Source: Eimeria necatrix (lineage: Eukaryota; Apicomplexa; Conoidasida; Eucoccidiorida; Eimeriidae). Taken from it: a stretch of DNA of 64,000 nt. Shown here one piece after another: positions 47,661 through 58,729 of the stretch; positions within the stretch are counted from its first letter, which is position 1, and each line of letters starts with the position of its first letter. Both the position numbers and the translations under genes were made by a program. The stretch spans positions 20,516-84,515 of the forward strand of contig NW_013654910.1 of NCBI RefSeq assembly GCF_000499385.1, in the 5' to 3' direction. The notes under the pieces were generated by a model. That model was given only the letters and a program-made list of their open reading frames with translations, made no database searches and was not told the origin of the DNA.

Positions 47661-49031
47661 CCTTTCGGGGAAGGGCTGATGCCCCTTCGAGGGTTTTCCT
47701 TCCAGGGGGTTCAAAATGGCATTTCTGCGACAAATAAAGCTACAAGTAATAGAAATTAAATATAAATATATTTTAATATATTTGTTAATATAATATATTT
47801 GTTTTATTTATTTGATATCTAAACTTCCTACTCAGCCACTTGGGGCTTTTGAAGGCACTTCAGGTGTACGTACAGACAGCTGGGCGCAGAGGGGGGCCCT
47901 CAACTGCTGCGCAAATCGCAGCTCTGGGGGCCCCCCTCAAACTCTCCAGAACTTTAGTGCTGCATCTTCCCAAAGAGCTTCCCTGGCCAGTTCTGGGAAA
48001 AACAAAGACCATTAAAAGCCCCCAGGGGCCCTAGGGGGCCCTCAGGGGCCCCTAGGGGCCCCTGAGGCCCCCCTAGGGGCCCCCGGGGGCCCCCAGCGGG
48101 CCCTAGGGGCCGCCAGGGGGCCCCAGACGCCCCCAGAGGGCCCTGAAGGGACTCAGGGGGCCCTAAGAGCCCTTACGGGGAGCCCTGGCCAGCCTTAGCT
48201 ATCCCTAGCTAGCCATGGCTAGCCGTATATGTCCCTAGCTACCCCCAGCTAGCCCCAGCTATCCCTAGCTAGCCATAGCTAGCCGTAGCTAGCCACTACA
48301 TTGCGCCCTAAGCCACGCAGCACCGAACTTTCCAGCCGCTCGCGGCCGCTAGCCGTCATCCGCAGGGGCCCTCAGGGACTTCAGGGGCCCCCAGGGGCCC
48401 CCAGGGGCCCCCAGGGGCCCCCAAGGGTACCCAGGGGCCCCCAGGGGGCCCTTGGGGCCCCCAAGGGGCCCCAGGGGCCTTGGGGAATGCGGCGAGGCCT
48501 CTAGGCTGTGTGTGGGGCCCCGAGGGGCCCCGCAGCTGAGTAAGTGACCCGCAGCAGCAGATTTGCTGCTGCTGCCGGGTGCATGCACTTGTGGGGCCCC
48601 CTGCGGGCGTCTCGCGTTTATCTGTTTCTTTTTGCAAAATAAAAAGTAAATTATTATTTTTAAATATGCTGGAAAGGGTGCAATGCACTGAAGTTGTTGC
48701 TTTTCCGGCAGCGGCTGCTGCTGCGGCCTGGGAGCCCGCGTTGCATGCACAGCAGCAGCAGTTGCTGCAGCAGCAGCAGCAGCAGCAGCAGCACTAGGAC
48801 GTTCTCTGTGTTGCTTTTTTCCACCGTTTTAAAGACAAACAGGAAAGAAGGACATCAGGGTTTTCTTTAGTTTTATTTATTTGCTGTTTTGTCCCCCTTG
48901 GCTGCTGCTGCTCCAGCTCGCAGCACAGATCCCTGAGAGCAGCAAAAAAAAAATATTTTTTCTTTTTCGAAGTTTTAAAAAAGAAGCTCACACCACTGCA
49001 GCCGGCGTTTTGAGCACTTGAGATCCCAGCT

Positions 49032-49066
<35 letters not shown>

Positions 49067-49189
49067 CCAGCAGCAGCAGCAGCAGCAGCAGCTGCAGCGA
49101 CACCCGCAGCAGCAGCAGCAGCAGCAGCAACACCCGCAGCAGCAGCAGCAGCAGCAGCCACCAGCCGCAGAGCCCCAGCAGCACGCAGG

Positions 49190-49839
49190 ATGGACGGGGG
49201 GGCCCCCGGGGGGGCCCCTGGGGGGGCCCCCGGGGGGGCCCCCGGGGGGGCCCCCGGGGGGGCCCCCGGGCACTGCGCGTTTCAGCTGTGGGTGGGAAAT
49301 GTGCCATTTGATGCTTCGGAAAATGAATTGAAAAATGCCTTATCTGTTGCAGGTCGAGTGCTGGGGGTGCGGGTTAAGTATGACGCAGAGTCGGGTGAGC
49401 TGGCTAGCTAGCTAGCTAGCTAGCTAGCTAGCTAGCTGGCTAGCTGGCTGGCTGGCTGGCTGGCTAGCTGGCTAGCTGGGGGATAGCTGGGGGATAGCTG
49501 CGGGGTAGCTGCGGGGTGGCTGCGGGGTGGCTGCGGGGTAGATGCTGGCTAGCTGCTGGCTAGCTGCTGGCTAGCTAGCTAGCGAGCCAGAGTGCAGAGC
49601 AGCTGAGGGGCAGCTAGCTGCGTGGCTAGCTAGCCAGCTGCGTGGCTAGCTAGCTAGCTGCGTGGCTGGCTAGCTAGCTGCCGAGTTTTGTGCCCGCCAC
49701 TAGCTGAGCTAGCTAGCTGCACTTCAAGCCAGCCAGCTAGCCAGCCAGCTAGCTAGCTGGCTGGCTAGCTGGCTACCTAGCTGGCTAGCTAGCTAGCTGT
49801 CTAGCTGGCTAGCTCGGTGTTGGAGGGGCCGAGTTGCTG

Positions 49840-49875
<36 letters not shown>

Positions 49876-50082
49876 AGGCCACTCGAAGGGCTTTGGGTTT
49901 GTGGACTTCCCAGACCTGGAGAGCTGTTTGCTGCTGCTGCAGCAGCAGCAGCAGCAGCCCATTGAGCTGCGCGGGCGGAAGCTGAAGCTGGACTGGGCCA
50001 CAGCAGAGCTCAGAGAGCTCTACGGCAATCCGGCGCAGCAGCAAACTGCTGCAGCAGCTCGTCCCACCAAAGAAGGCAAGTG

Positions 50083-50130
<48 letters not shown>

Positions 50131-50257
50131 GGCTGTTGCTGCTGCTGCTGCTGGGGCTGTTGCTGCTGCTGCTGCTGGCGGGGGCGTTGCTGCTGCTGCT
50201 CGTGGTGCTTGTGGCGCTGCTGCTGCGCGTGGCGGCGGTGGCGCTCGTGCTTGTTGC

Positions 50258-50304
<47 letters not shown>

Positions 50305-50415
50305 GGTGCTGCACGCGGCGGATTTGTTGCTGCTGGCGCTGCAGCAGCCGCTGCTGCGGGTGTTCACTTTCTGGAGGCGTTGCTGCCGCTGCAGTTTCTG
50401 CTGCTGGCAACATTG

Positions 50416-50451
<36 letters not shown>

Positions 50452-50858
50452 CAGGAGGGCGTTCGGGCGGGAAGCAGGAGGCGCGCGGGAGCAAGGGGAG
50501 GCTGACAGGTGCAGCAGCAGCAGCAGCAGCTGCTGCTGCTGCGCTGCCGGGGCGGGACGGAGGCGCTGCTGCTGCTGCTGCTGCTTCGCTCATGGGCTAC
50601 GCCCCCTCAGACCCTTTTGCTGCTGCTCCCGGGGCTTTGCCTTCCTTCATTTGCGAGTTCATGCAGTGTCTGTCCACCTCGCAGCTGCTGCAGCTGCTGC
50701 ACTTGCTGCAGCAGCTCGCGCTGCAGCAGCCTTTTGGCTGCCGCCGCCTCCTCACAGACAATCCTTCTTTGACTTATGCTTTAGTCTTTGCCATGTATTT
50801 GGTGGGGTCCGTCAGCAGCAAAGAGCTCACTGCAGCAGAAGCAGAGGCGCAGCAGCAC

Positions 50859-50907
<49 letters not shown>

Positions 50908-51044
50908 TGGTGGCTACTTTTGACGCGCTCAAGAGGCTGCCCGAGTTCGAGCGGCAGCAGCTGCAGCGCAACAGGGAGGAAAGGCAGCAGCAGCTTAAAG
51001 CAGCAAACTTGCTGCCGCCGCGCCGCGAGTCCAGCGTGGCGCCT

Positions 51045-51081
<37 letters not shown>

Positions 51082-51614
51082 CAGCTGCAACCACTGCAGC
51101 AACGGTGACCCCGCCGCAGCCGCAGCAGCAACAGATGCAGCCGCAGCAACAGCACCATCTGCAGCAGCCGCAACACCAGCTGCAGCAGCAGCAACACCAG
51201 CTGCAGCAGCAGCAGCAACAGATGCAGCAGCAGCAACAGATGCAGCAGCAGCAACAGATGCAGCACCAGCTGCAGCAGCAGCAGCACATGCAGCAGCAGC
51301 AGCAGATGCAACACCAGCAGCTTCAGCAGCAGCAGCACATGCAGCAGCAGCAACAGATGCAGCAGCAGCAGCAGCTGCAGCAGCAGCAGCTGCAGCAACA
51401 GCAACAGCTGCAGCAGCCGCAACAGATGCAGCAGCCGCAACAGCTGCAGCAGCAGCAGCAGATGCAGCAGCAGCCACGGATGCAGCAGCCGCTGCATCAG
51501 CAGCAGCCGCAGCAGCAGCTGCTGCTGCAGCCTACCCCTTCCGTCGCAGGCCACATGCCTGCTGCTGCTCTCGTCAACGGGCCCGTTGCTGTCGACACAG
51601 CGCTAGCAGCAGCT

Positions 51615-51654
<40 letters not shown>

Positions 51655-52175
51655 GCCTCAGTGTACATACACCCGGGCGCTGGTCCGCGCCAGCTCCACT
51701 GGGCTCTATGATGCTGCAGCAGACAAGTGTGGGGCCCCAGGGCCCCACACAAATGGGCCTGAGGGCCCCTGAGGGGCCCCTATTAGCTGCGGGAGTTCCT
51801 GCTGCTGCTGCTCATGCTGCTGCTCCTGCTGCTGTTGCTGCTGCTGCTCGGCCGCCGGCAGCGCAGCCATCGCCGGCTGCTGCTGCAGTGCCCACTGCTG
51901 CGTCTGCCCCTGCCGCAGCAGCACCAGCTGCTGCAGCAGCCCCAGCAGCGGGAGGGGCCCCAGCAGCAGCAGCAGCACCCATGTCCGGGGATGCTGCTGC
52001 TGCTGCTGCTGCTGCAGGGGCCCCCGGGGGCCCCCAGGGGGCCCCCTCGCGCCAGTGGGCTGCTGCTTCGAAAGCAGCACCTGGGGCAATGCCGCTGCTG
52101 CAGGGCCCCCGGCCCCTTGTGAGTCCGCAGCAGGGGGCCCCCGTGCCGTGTGTGGGGGCCCCACAGCAGCAGCCA

Positions 52176-52215
<40 letters not shown>

Positions 52216-52491
52216 GCCCCGCCGAAGCAGCGGGCGGCCTGCCAGGTGAGCTGCTGCTGTTATTCGTCGGCCCCAGGTGGATTGTTTCATTTATTTTGTT
52301 TTTTGTTTATTTTGTTTTTTATTTTGTTTTTTATTTTATTTTTATTTATTTCTTTTCTGTTTTTGTTTTAATTTAATTTGCCTTTTTTCTCTTGTGCTTC
52401 GCGCTGCAGCAAACAGGCCGCAGCCGTCTCACCCCGCTTGGGAAGTGCCCCCAGCAGCTGCTGCTTTAGTGGGTGAGTTGCTGCTGCACCC

Positions 52492-52523
<32 letters not shown>

Positions 52524-53084
52524 TGCTGTTGCTGTTGCTGCTGCTGTTGCTGCTGTGCCACGGGCTGCTTTCTCTGTGTCTCTTCATTGGGCGTTCAGAT
52601 GAAGTTGTGAAGGTTCCTTCAATGTTGAGCAAGTAGGCCAAACCCTAAACCCTAGCTCAAACCCTAAACCCTAGCTCAAACCCTAAACCCTAGTTCAAAC
52701 TCCAAGCCCTAGCGCGAAACCCTAGCTAAAACCCTATAGCTCAGTAAACCCTAGAACGGCATCCCGAGCCTTAGATCTGAAGATTAAACCCTAACCTCAA
52801 ATCTCAAAACCCTAGCCTTAGCTCTAAACCCTAAACCCTAGATCTAAACCCTAAACCCTAGCTCTAATGCCTCGGGAGCCACGCAGCCCGTGGCCTGGCT
52901 TACAGAGGCACTGTGGCGGGCCGCATGCGCCTGCTGCTGCTGCTGCTGCTGCTGCGGCCACTGCTGCTGTTTGTGCTGCTGCTGCTGCTGCTGCAGCATT
53001 TTGAACTCCACCCCAAGCCGCATGGCCGCGTGGACCCCAGAGCAGCGCCGGCAAGTGCTGTCTCTTCAATCTGTAGGCGTTTAG
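49190..53084 (+). CDS. CSTF2: Cleavage stimulation factor subunit 2 (CstF-64)-like RNA-binding protein, 6 exons
   Basis: Nuclear factor that binds the GU-rich downstream element during mRNA 3'-end cleavage and polyadenylation. Exons: 49190-49394, 49878-50075, 50509-52245, 52410-52472, 52599-52632, 52997-53084; phases agree, giving about 774 residues. The single N-terminal RRM has RNP2 LWVGNV in exon 1 and RNP1 KGFGFVDF in exon 2. A hinge-like helical region follows (LQLLHLLQQLALQQP, then LLTDNPSLTYALVFAMYL) that matches the CstF-77/symplekin-binding hinge of the family. A long Gln/Met/Ala/Pro-rich middle replaces the usual Gly/Pro region. The C-terminus has the short conserved helical domain (TPEQRRQVLSLQSV). 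Intron 2 has a GC donor (AG|GCAAGT). The first 27 residues are a GGAP repeat from GGGGCCCC DNA, so the true start may differ. The TAG stop lies in a TTTAGGG repeat. Another RRM protein is possible, but RRM, hinge and C-terminal helix together favour CSTF2. Confidence 0.84.
49395..49815. repeat. (GCTAGCTG)n satellite filling CSTF2 intron 1
   Basis: Nearly the whole intron between the two halves of the RRM is GCTAGCT/GGCT repeat, starting within the donor (GTGAGCTGGCTAGC). The intron ends in a (CTG)n run whose final CAG is the acceptor of exon 2. Confidence 0.92.
50863..51520 (+). repeat. CAG-rich coding tract: polyGln and Gln/Met-rich region of CSTF2
   Basis: A pure CAG run at about 50863-50908 codes polyGln. 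After a short charged helix and a polySer run, a long CAGCAGCAGCAACAGATG-type tract codes Gln with Met, Leu and His. Downstream, GCAGCTGCT/GCTGCTGCT tracts code polyAla. Confidence 0.85.
52637..52867. repeat. Degenerate telomere-like array in the last CSTF2 intron
   Basis: AAACCCTAAACCCTAGCTC-type units repeat for about 230 bases, beginning four bases after the donor of exon 5 (GTAGGCCAAACCC). Unit spacing varies between 7 and about 20 bases. Confidence 0.9.
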
Positions 53085-53118
53085 GGTTTAGGGTTTAGGG
53101 TTTAGGGTTTAGGGTTTA
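53079..53118. repeat. TTTAGGG array that supplies the CSTF2 stop codon
   Basis: The last codons read GTA GGC GTT TAG, and the TAG is part of the first TTTAGGG unit. Five to six units follow. Confidence 0.85.
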
Positions 53119-55173
53119 AGGCATGCGGCTTATTTCTGTAGCATCGCTGGTCTCACGTCAGCCAGAGTCCACGGTCTAGGGTCTAGGGTTTAGGGTTTAG
53201 GGTTTGTTGCAGTTGCTGCTGCTTCTTTGCTGCAGGCACTGCTGCGTCGGGGCTACCGCGTTGCTATGTGAGGCCCAGGGGGCCCCTTGGGGGCCCCCTG
53301 GGCCCCTCACTTTGGGTACTACTGCGGACTCCTGCATGGAGAGGAGGCATAAGGGTTTAAAAGCCAAAAGGGGGCCCCCTGGGGGCCCCCAGGGGGCCCC
53401 CAGGGGCCCCCCAGGCTCTCTTAGAGCCCTAGGGGCCCCTAGGGGGCCCTAGGGGCCCTCCTGGGGGCCCCAGGGGGCCCCCGGGGAGGCCCCGTTTTGC
53501 CCCGGGGGGCCCCCAGGGGGCCCCCCTCTCTGCTGCTGCTGCTGCGTGAGCTGCATGCGGAGTGGTGCATGAGTGGCGCTGCAGCGCATGCAGGACGGGG
53601 TGTACGAACACCTGGTTCGAGGGTTTGTTTGTGGCTTTGTGTCTCTTTGTGTCTTTTTGTGGTTTTCGTGTTTTTATTTGCTGCTGGAGAGTTCGCTGCA
53701 GCGAGCTGGCGAGGCCACCAGGTGTACAGACACCCGAACCCCACAAAACCCCACAACGGACCTGGGGCCGGTCTTTGGCCCGAAAGACAAGAAAACAGAC
53801 TCTAAACCCTAAACCCTAAACCCTAAACCCTAGATGCAAAGTCCTAAACCCTGAACAGTGGACACCGACTGCTCGCCGGATGCTGCGCGCGGCAAGCTAG
53901 GGCTAGGGTTTCCGGGCTTTCCTTTTAGGGTTTAGGGTTTGAGCGCTAGGGTTTAGGGTTTAGTCTTAAGCCTCTGCATGCAGAGGGCCCCAGCGGGGCC
54001 CCGGGCATATTTGCCTAAGCAGACACGGGGACAAACCCCCCAGGGAGCAAAACAGCTAAATTAGGGTTTAGGGTTTGGCTAGCTGCCGCGGGGCCAAGCC
54101 TGCTGCCGCGCGCCCGCAGGAATGCTGCTGCGGCTCTGCTGCTGCGGAGAGCCCCGCTGGGGGCCCCTAGGGGGCCCAAGATGGGCTTGAGTTCACTATA
54201 TAGGCTAAGAGGGAGTTCTCATCACTTTAAAAGTTTTAAAGTTCTTAAAAACTGGAAGAGTTGGCGAAAAATGGATGTTTTGTTGGCTGGAGTTTGCCGG
54301 GATAGGGTGGCGTGGGCGTTTGGAGTGTACGTACAGCTGAGCCGCTGCTGCGGTGTCACTGCAGCTCGCGCGGGAAGCCGCGGGAAAGCCCCAAAAGTGT
54401 CGAGAGCTTTTTGCATGCAAGTTTTGGGAAAAGTGAGGAGTTTGGATTTGCTGCAGCAGCAGCAGCAGCAGCAGCAGCAAATTGGAGGTTCAAAGTGCTG
54501 CAGCAGCAGCGGCGGTGTGCCCGCGCGGGTGGCGCGGCGGGGCGGTGGTGTCAGTGCCTCGGAGTTGGGGGAGAGTTTGCGGAATTGAATTTAAATTGGA
54601 AAATAAATGCGAATTTTAAATTTTAAAAACGAAATGAAAAAGAAAAAATAGATTTAAAACTATCTGCAAGCAGGAAAGGCTGCAGCAGCCTCGGGCTTCG
54701 GGGCTGCTGCTGGCAGCCCCAGAGCCGGCGCGAGTTGGCTCTTTTGGACTTTGCTTCCTTGCAAGTTGCTGCTGCTTTTTGCAAAAGAAAAGTTTTCCTT
54801 TTCCGCAAAAGTCTTGTCGATTTGTTGGTTTTGTTTTTGTTTTGTTGGGAGGTCCGCTGTACATACACCACACAGCCGCAAGGCAGCAGCGAGCAGCGCG
54901 CGCGGGCTTGCTGCTGCTGCTGCTGCTGCTGCTCTCTCCGCTGCTGCAGCAGCTCTCTTGGCCATTGAGTTGTTTATATCTTTTATTTCCCCTTCTTTGT
55001 CCATTTTTTATTTTCTGCAGAGCCCGCGAGCTCTCCGGGTCCGCGCAGATTGTCTGCGCCCTCAAGTCCCGCCAAACCCTCACCCGAACCCTAAACCCTA
55101 AATCCTAAACCCTAAACCCTAAACCCTTTTGCTGCGCAGTGCATGCGCCTGGCTGCTGCTGCTTCCCGGCACC
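53085..55173. other. Intergenic region between CSTF2 and the cytidylyltransferase gene
   Basis: It contains telomere-like blocks (about 53181-53205, 53801-53835, 53928-53965, 54061-54076, 55086-55127), GGGGCCCC words (53270-53525), CTG/CAG runs, and GTGTAC-type words at 53599, 53722, 54328 and 54859. A pyrimidine tract ending in CTGCAG at 55019 resembles a 3' splice site, but I could not build a gene from it. Confidence 0.5.
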
Positions 55174-55715
55174 ATGGGCGCATCAGCGGCTCCCGTGGAG
55201 TGTACGTACACCTCGTACCTTCACCGCCTCATTCTCGTCTATCAGCTCATAAGTCAAGACGAGGCCCTTCCGGGTTTGTTGAGTGCCCACGGGGGCCCCC
55301 AGGGGTTGGGGGCCCCCCTGGGGGCCCCCCTGCAGCAGCAGGGGGCCCCCCTGGGGGCCCCCCTGCAGCAGCAGGGGGCCTCCTGCCGGCTGTGCGACTC
55401 GCAGTTGCATGCGCGGGCGGTTGCGGACGTTTCGGCCCTCAAGGCTCACCTGCTCTCTCCTTCAGCAGCAGCAGCTGCTGCTCCTGCTGCTGCCGCTGCA
55501 GCAGCAGCAGCAGCAGCAGACAGTGGCGAGTCTGCTGCTGCTGCTGCTGCGAGCTGGAGGCCCAAGGAGGACCCTGGGGGCCCCCCTGGGGGGGCCCCCG
55601 AGGGCCCCCTGAGCACAGCTTGCCCGAGCACTGCTGCGAGCACAACTGACGAGGTGTCTGGGGAGTCGGAGCGGGTGGCGCCTCTGGACTCGTCTGCTGC
55701 AGCAGCAGCAGCAGG

Positions 55716-55767
<52 letters not shown>

Positions 55768-55856
55768 TCCCGGGAGCCGTTGATATTCGTGTACGACCCG
55801 TCGACGGGCCGGGCGGTGCCTCGTCCGGAAGGGCTGTGGTCGCCTTCCCCGGCCGC

Positions 55857-55895
<39 letters not shown>

Positions 55896-56462
55896 AGCAC
55901 CAGCAGCAGCAGCAGCAGCAGGCCGCGTGTACGTGGACGGGGTGTTTGACCTGCTGCACTCGGGCCACTTCAACGCCTTTCGACAAGCCCGAAGTCTGGG
56001 GACTTGTCTGGTAGTTGGGGTCAACGGAGACGCAGAAACAGCAGCAGCAAAAGGGTCTTGTCCGATATATTCAGCAGCAGAAAGAGCGGAGATGGTTAGC
56101 TGCTGCAGGTGGGTCGATGAAGTTGTTCTTAATACTCCTTATGCTGTTTCCACTTTGCTGCTGGACGTGCTGCGCTGCGCTGCTGCTGCTCACGGCGACG
56201 ACGCAGCAGCAGACGCAGCAGGCCGGGACGCCTACGCGGGGCCTCGTGCTGCAGGCCGGCTGCGGCTGTTTCGCCGCACGGAGGGCGTCAGCAGCAGCAG
56301 ACTCACCAAGCGCCTTCTTGCTGCTGCTGCTGCTGCTGAGGGGGAGGCAGCAGCAGCAGCTGCTGCAGCAGCTGCAGCAGCAGCAGACGCCCAAGGCGCA
56401 GCAAGCGCCAGCGACGGGCGACCCGGGGACGCCCCGGGAGGCCCCCTGCTGCAGCAGCAGCT

Positions 56463-56508
<46 letters not shown>

Positions 56509-57666
56509 GGGGAGGAGGGGAGGCGGAGGGAGGGGGAGTGGAACTTGTTCATGTCTTCGAAAAGACTCGCGCAGTTCATCGGAAGTCCCAAAAAAGCAAA
56601 ACCTGGAGACAAAGTCGTTTATGTCGACGGCTCCTTCGACGTCCTACACGGTCTGTACAGACACTTGCAGTGTACAGACACCCCAGGGTGTATAGGCACC
56701 TCAGCTGTACAGACACCCCACACAGTGTACAGACACTTGGAGTGTACAGACACCCCACGGTGTACAGACACCCCACAGAGTGTACAGACACTTGGAGTGT
56801 ACAGACACCTCAAAGTGTACAGACACCCCACGGAGTGTACAGACACCGCAGGGTGTATAGGCACCCCACGGAGTGTACAGACACTTGGAGTGTACAGACA
56901 CCTCAGAGTGTACAGACACCCCACGGAGTGTACAGACACCGCAGCTGTACAGACACCCCACGGAGTGTACAGACACCCCACAGAGTGTATACAGACACTT
57001 GGAGTATACAGACACCGCAGGGTGTATAGGCACCTCGGGGTGTACAGACACCTCAGCTGTACAGACACCCCACGGAGTGTAGAGACACCTCAGCTGTACA
57101 GACACCCCACAGTGTACAGACACCCCACAGTGTACAGACACCTCAGCTGTACAGACACTTGGAGTGTATAGACACCCCACAGAGTGTACAGACACCTCGG
57201 AGTGTACAGACACCCCAGCTGTACAGACACCCCACAGAGTGTACAGACACCCCACAATTTGTGTAGACATCGAACACTTTGCACAGACACCTCTCAGGGT
57301 GTACAGACACCCCACAGAGTGTACTGACACCCCACAGAGTGTACTGACACCCCACACTTTGCCACTCACTGTACAGACACCCCACAAAGTGTACAGACAC
57401 CCCACAAGGTGTACAGACACCCCACAAAGTGTACAGACACCCCACATAGTGTACAGACACCCCACGAAGTGTACAGACACCCCACAGAGTGTACAGACAC
57501 CCCACAGAGTGTACAGACACCCCAAATGCAGTGTACAGACACCCCACGAAGTGTACAGACACCCCACACCCCACTCTCGTAGCCAGTGTACAGACACCCC
57601 AGTGGACATACACTCCAGACCCCACAGAACCACTGAGAGCCAGTGGACAGAGAGGTGGAGATTGAT

Positions 57667-57700
<34 letters not shown>

Positions 57701-58174
57701 AGTTGGCCACGTTCGAATTCTTAAACTCGCCAAGGAGATGGGGGACTATTTAATTGTTGGCGTGCACGGTGAGCTCATCTGCTGCTGCTGCTGCTGCTGC
57801 TGCTTCTGCTGCTCGTTTGGTGCTGCTTACGCGACCTCATCTGCTGCAGCTCTTCTGCTGCTGCTGCTCATCTGCTGCTGCTGCTGCTAATCTGCTGCTG
57901 CTGCAGATGACGCCACAGTGGCTTCTGTAAAGGGCCCAGGCTTCCCGGTGATGAGCTTGAACGAGAGGGCCCTCAACGTTTTGGGTAAGCTACCAGCAGC
58001 AACAGCAGCAGCAACAGCAGCAGCAGCAGCAGCAGCAACAGTAATAGCAGCAGCAGCAGCGGGCATTGTGTCTGCTGCTTAGTCTCCTGTCTGTCCCTTT
58101 ATTAGCTTTGAACTGGAGTCGCCTAGAGCTGGACCGCCACAGCCGGACCGCGCCCTCCACCGCCTCTGCTGCTG

Positions 58175-58216
<42 letters not shown>

Positions 58217-58541
58217 AGCGCTGCGGATGGTGGACGAAGTGATAATAGGGGCCCCCTGGAATATCCCCAAGTACTTGTTGGACATGTTTAAGATTCAGTT
58301 GGTGGTGCGGGGCACGCGGATTGACTGCACGGGGGGAGGGCCCCCCGCTGCTGCTGCTGCTGCTGCAGCAGCAGCAGCAGCAGCAAACGAAGAAGACCCC
58401 TACAAAGTCCCTAAAGCCCTCGGCATTTACCGAGAAGCAGAAACCTTTTCCAACTGGACCACCAAGGAATTGGTGTCTCGCGTTTTGAAGAACAGGCAGG
58501 CCTTGAGTGCCTCTCTCATCCGCAGGCACGCCAAACCCTAA
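55174..58541 (+). CDS. ECT: Ethanolamine-phosphate cytidylyltransferase, 4 exons
   Basis: Transfers CMP from CTP to phosphoethanolamine, the central step of the CDP-ethanolamine (Kennedy) route to phosphatidylethanolamine. Exons: 55174-56650, 57703-57768, 57907-57984, 58219-58541; phases agree, giving about 647 residues. Two cytidylyltransferase folds are present. The first has YVDGVFDLLHSGH with the HSGH motif, then AAHGDD and RTEGVSSS. The second has YVDGSFDVLHVGH, whose HVGH is split by intron 1, then RALNVLALRMVDEVIIGAPW and a TTKELVSRVLKNR helix as in PCYT2. The roughly 250-residue N-terminal extension, with polyAla and GGGGCCCC-derived stretches, is longer than usual and holds a CRLC...H pattern of unknown meaning. 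ATG 55174 sits in ACCATGG, a good initiation context. The stop TAA is the first of the AAACCCTAA repeats that follow. PolyAla and polyGln runs lie between, not inside, catalytic motifs. Confidence 0.92.
56655..57600. repeat. About 20-bp minisatellite, TGTACAGACACCCCACAGAG, in ECT intron 1
   Basis: Around 45 copies with 17-24 base spacing fill the first intron almost from its donor to the (CTG)n acceptor. The invariant core is GTGTACAGACACCC. Peptides such as VQTPHRVYRHP come from this array and are not genes. Confidence 0.95.
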
Positions 58542-58569
58542 ACCCTAAACCCTAAACCCTAAACCCTAG
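58533..58569. repeat. AAACCCT array that supplies the ECT stop codon
   Basis: The last codons read GCC AAA CCC TAA, so the termination codon is part of the repeat, which then continues for four more units. Confidence 0.88.
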
Positions 58570-58591
58570 GCGGGCCAGCGGCGGGCCTGCC

Positions 58592-58625
<34 letters not shown>

Positions 58626-58691
58626 GGGCGCTAGGGGGGGTGCTGGGCAGCTGGCTGCGTGCAGGCGCCTGCATGCGGGGCCCCACGTCAC

Positions 58692-58729
<38 letters not shown>

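Larger units (their letters stand above)
44522..49189. other. 4.7-kb divergent intergenic region, no gene seen
   Basis: It lies between the giant gene's start (-) and the CSTF2 start (+), so it should hold both promoters. Contents: (CTG)n/(CAG)n at about 44588-44645 and 44760-44815, AT-rich stretches at 45500-45740, (CAG)n at about 45795-45846, GGGGCCCC words at about 46030-46555 and 48010-48520, an AT microsatellite zone at 46860-47043, telomere-like blocks near 47096-47132 and 47293-47325, and a 24-bp repeat at 47430-47660. GTGTACGTACA words occur at 44947 and 47864. I see no coding tract with splice support. Confidence 0.55.

Noticed and set aside
50082..50508. Translation of the CTG-rich stretch in CSTF2 as a Leu- or Cys-rich domain
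   Set aside because: It lies in the GC-AG intron. The hinge and RRM join in phase only if it is removed, and its composition is pure triplet repeat.
55020..55108. A small exon after the strong pyrimidine tract ending at 55019
   Set aside because: The acceptor looks good, but no upstream donor or conserved peptide could be linked, and the frame runs into telomere-like repeats.
56701..57633. 310-residue minus-strand frame with GVSVHSVGCLYT repeats, and plus-strand VYRHPTECTDT frames
   Set aside because: Both come from the 20-bp minisatellite in ECT intron 1 and have no independent start or splice evidence.
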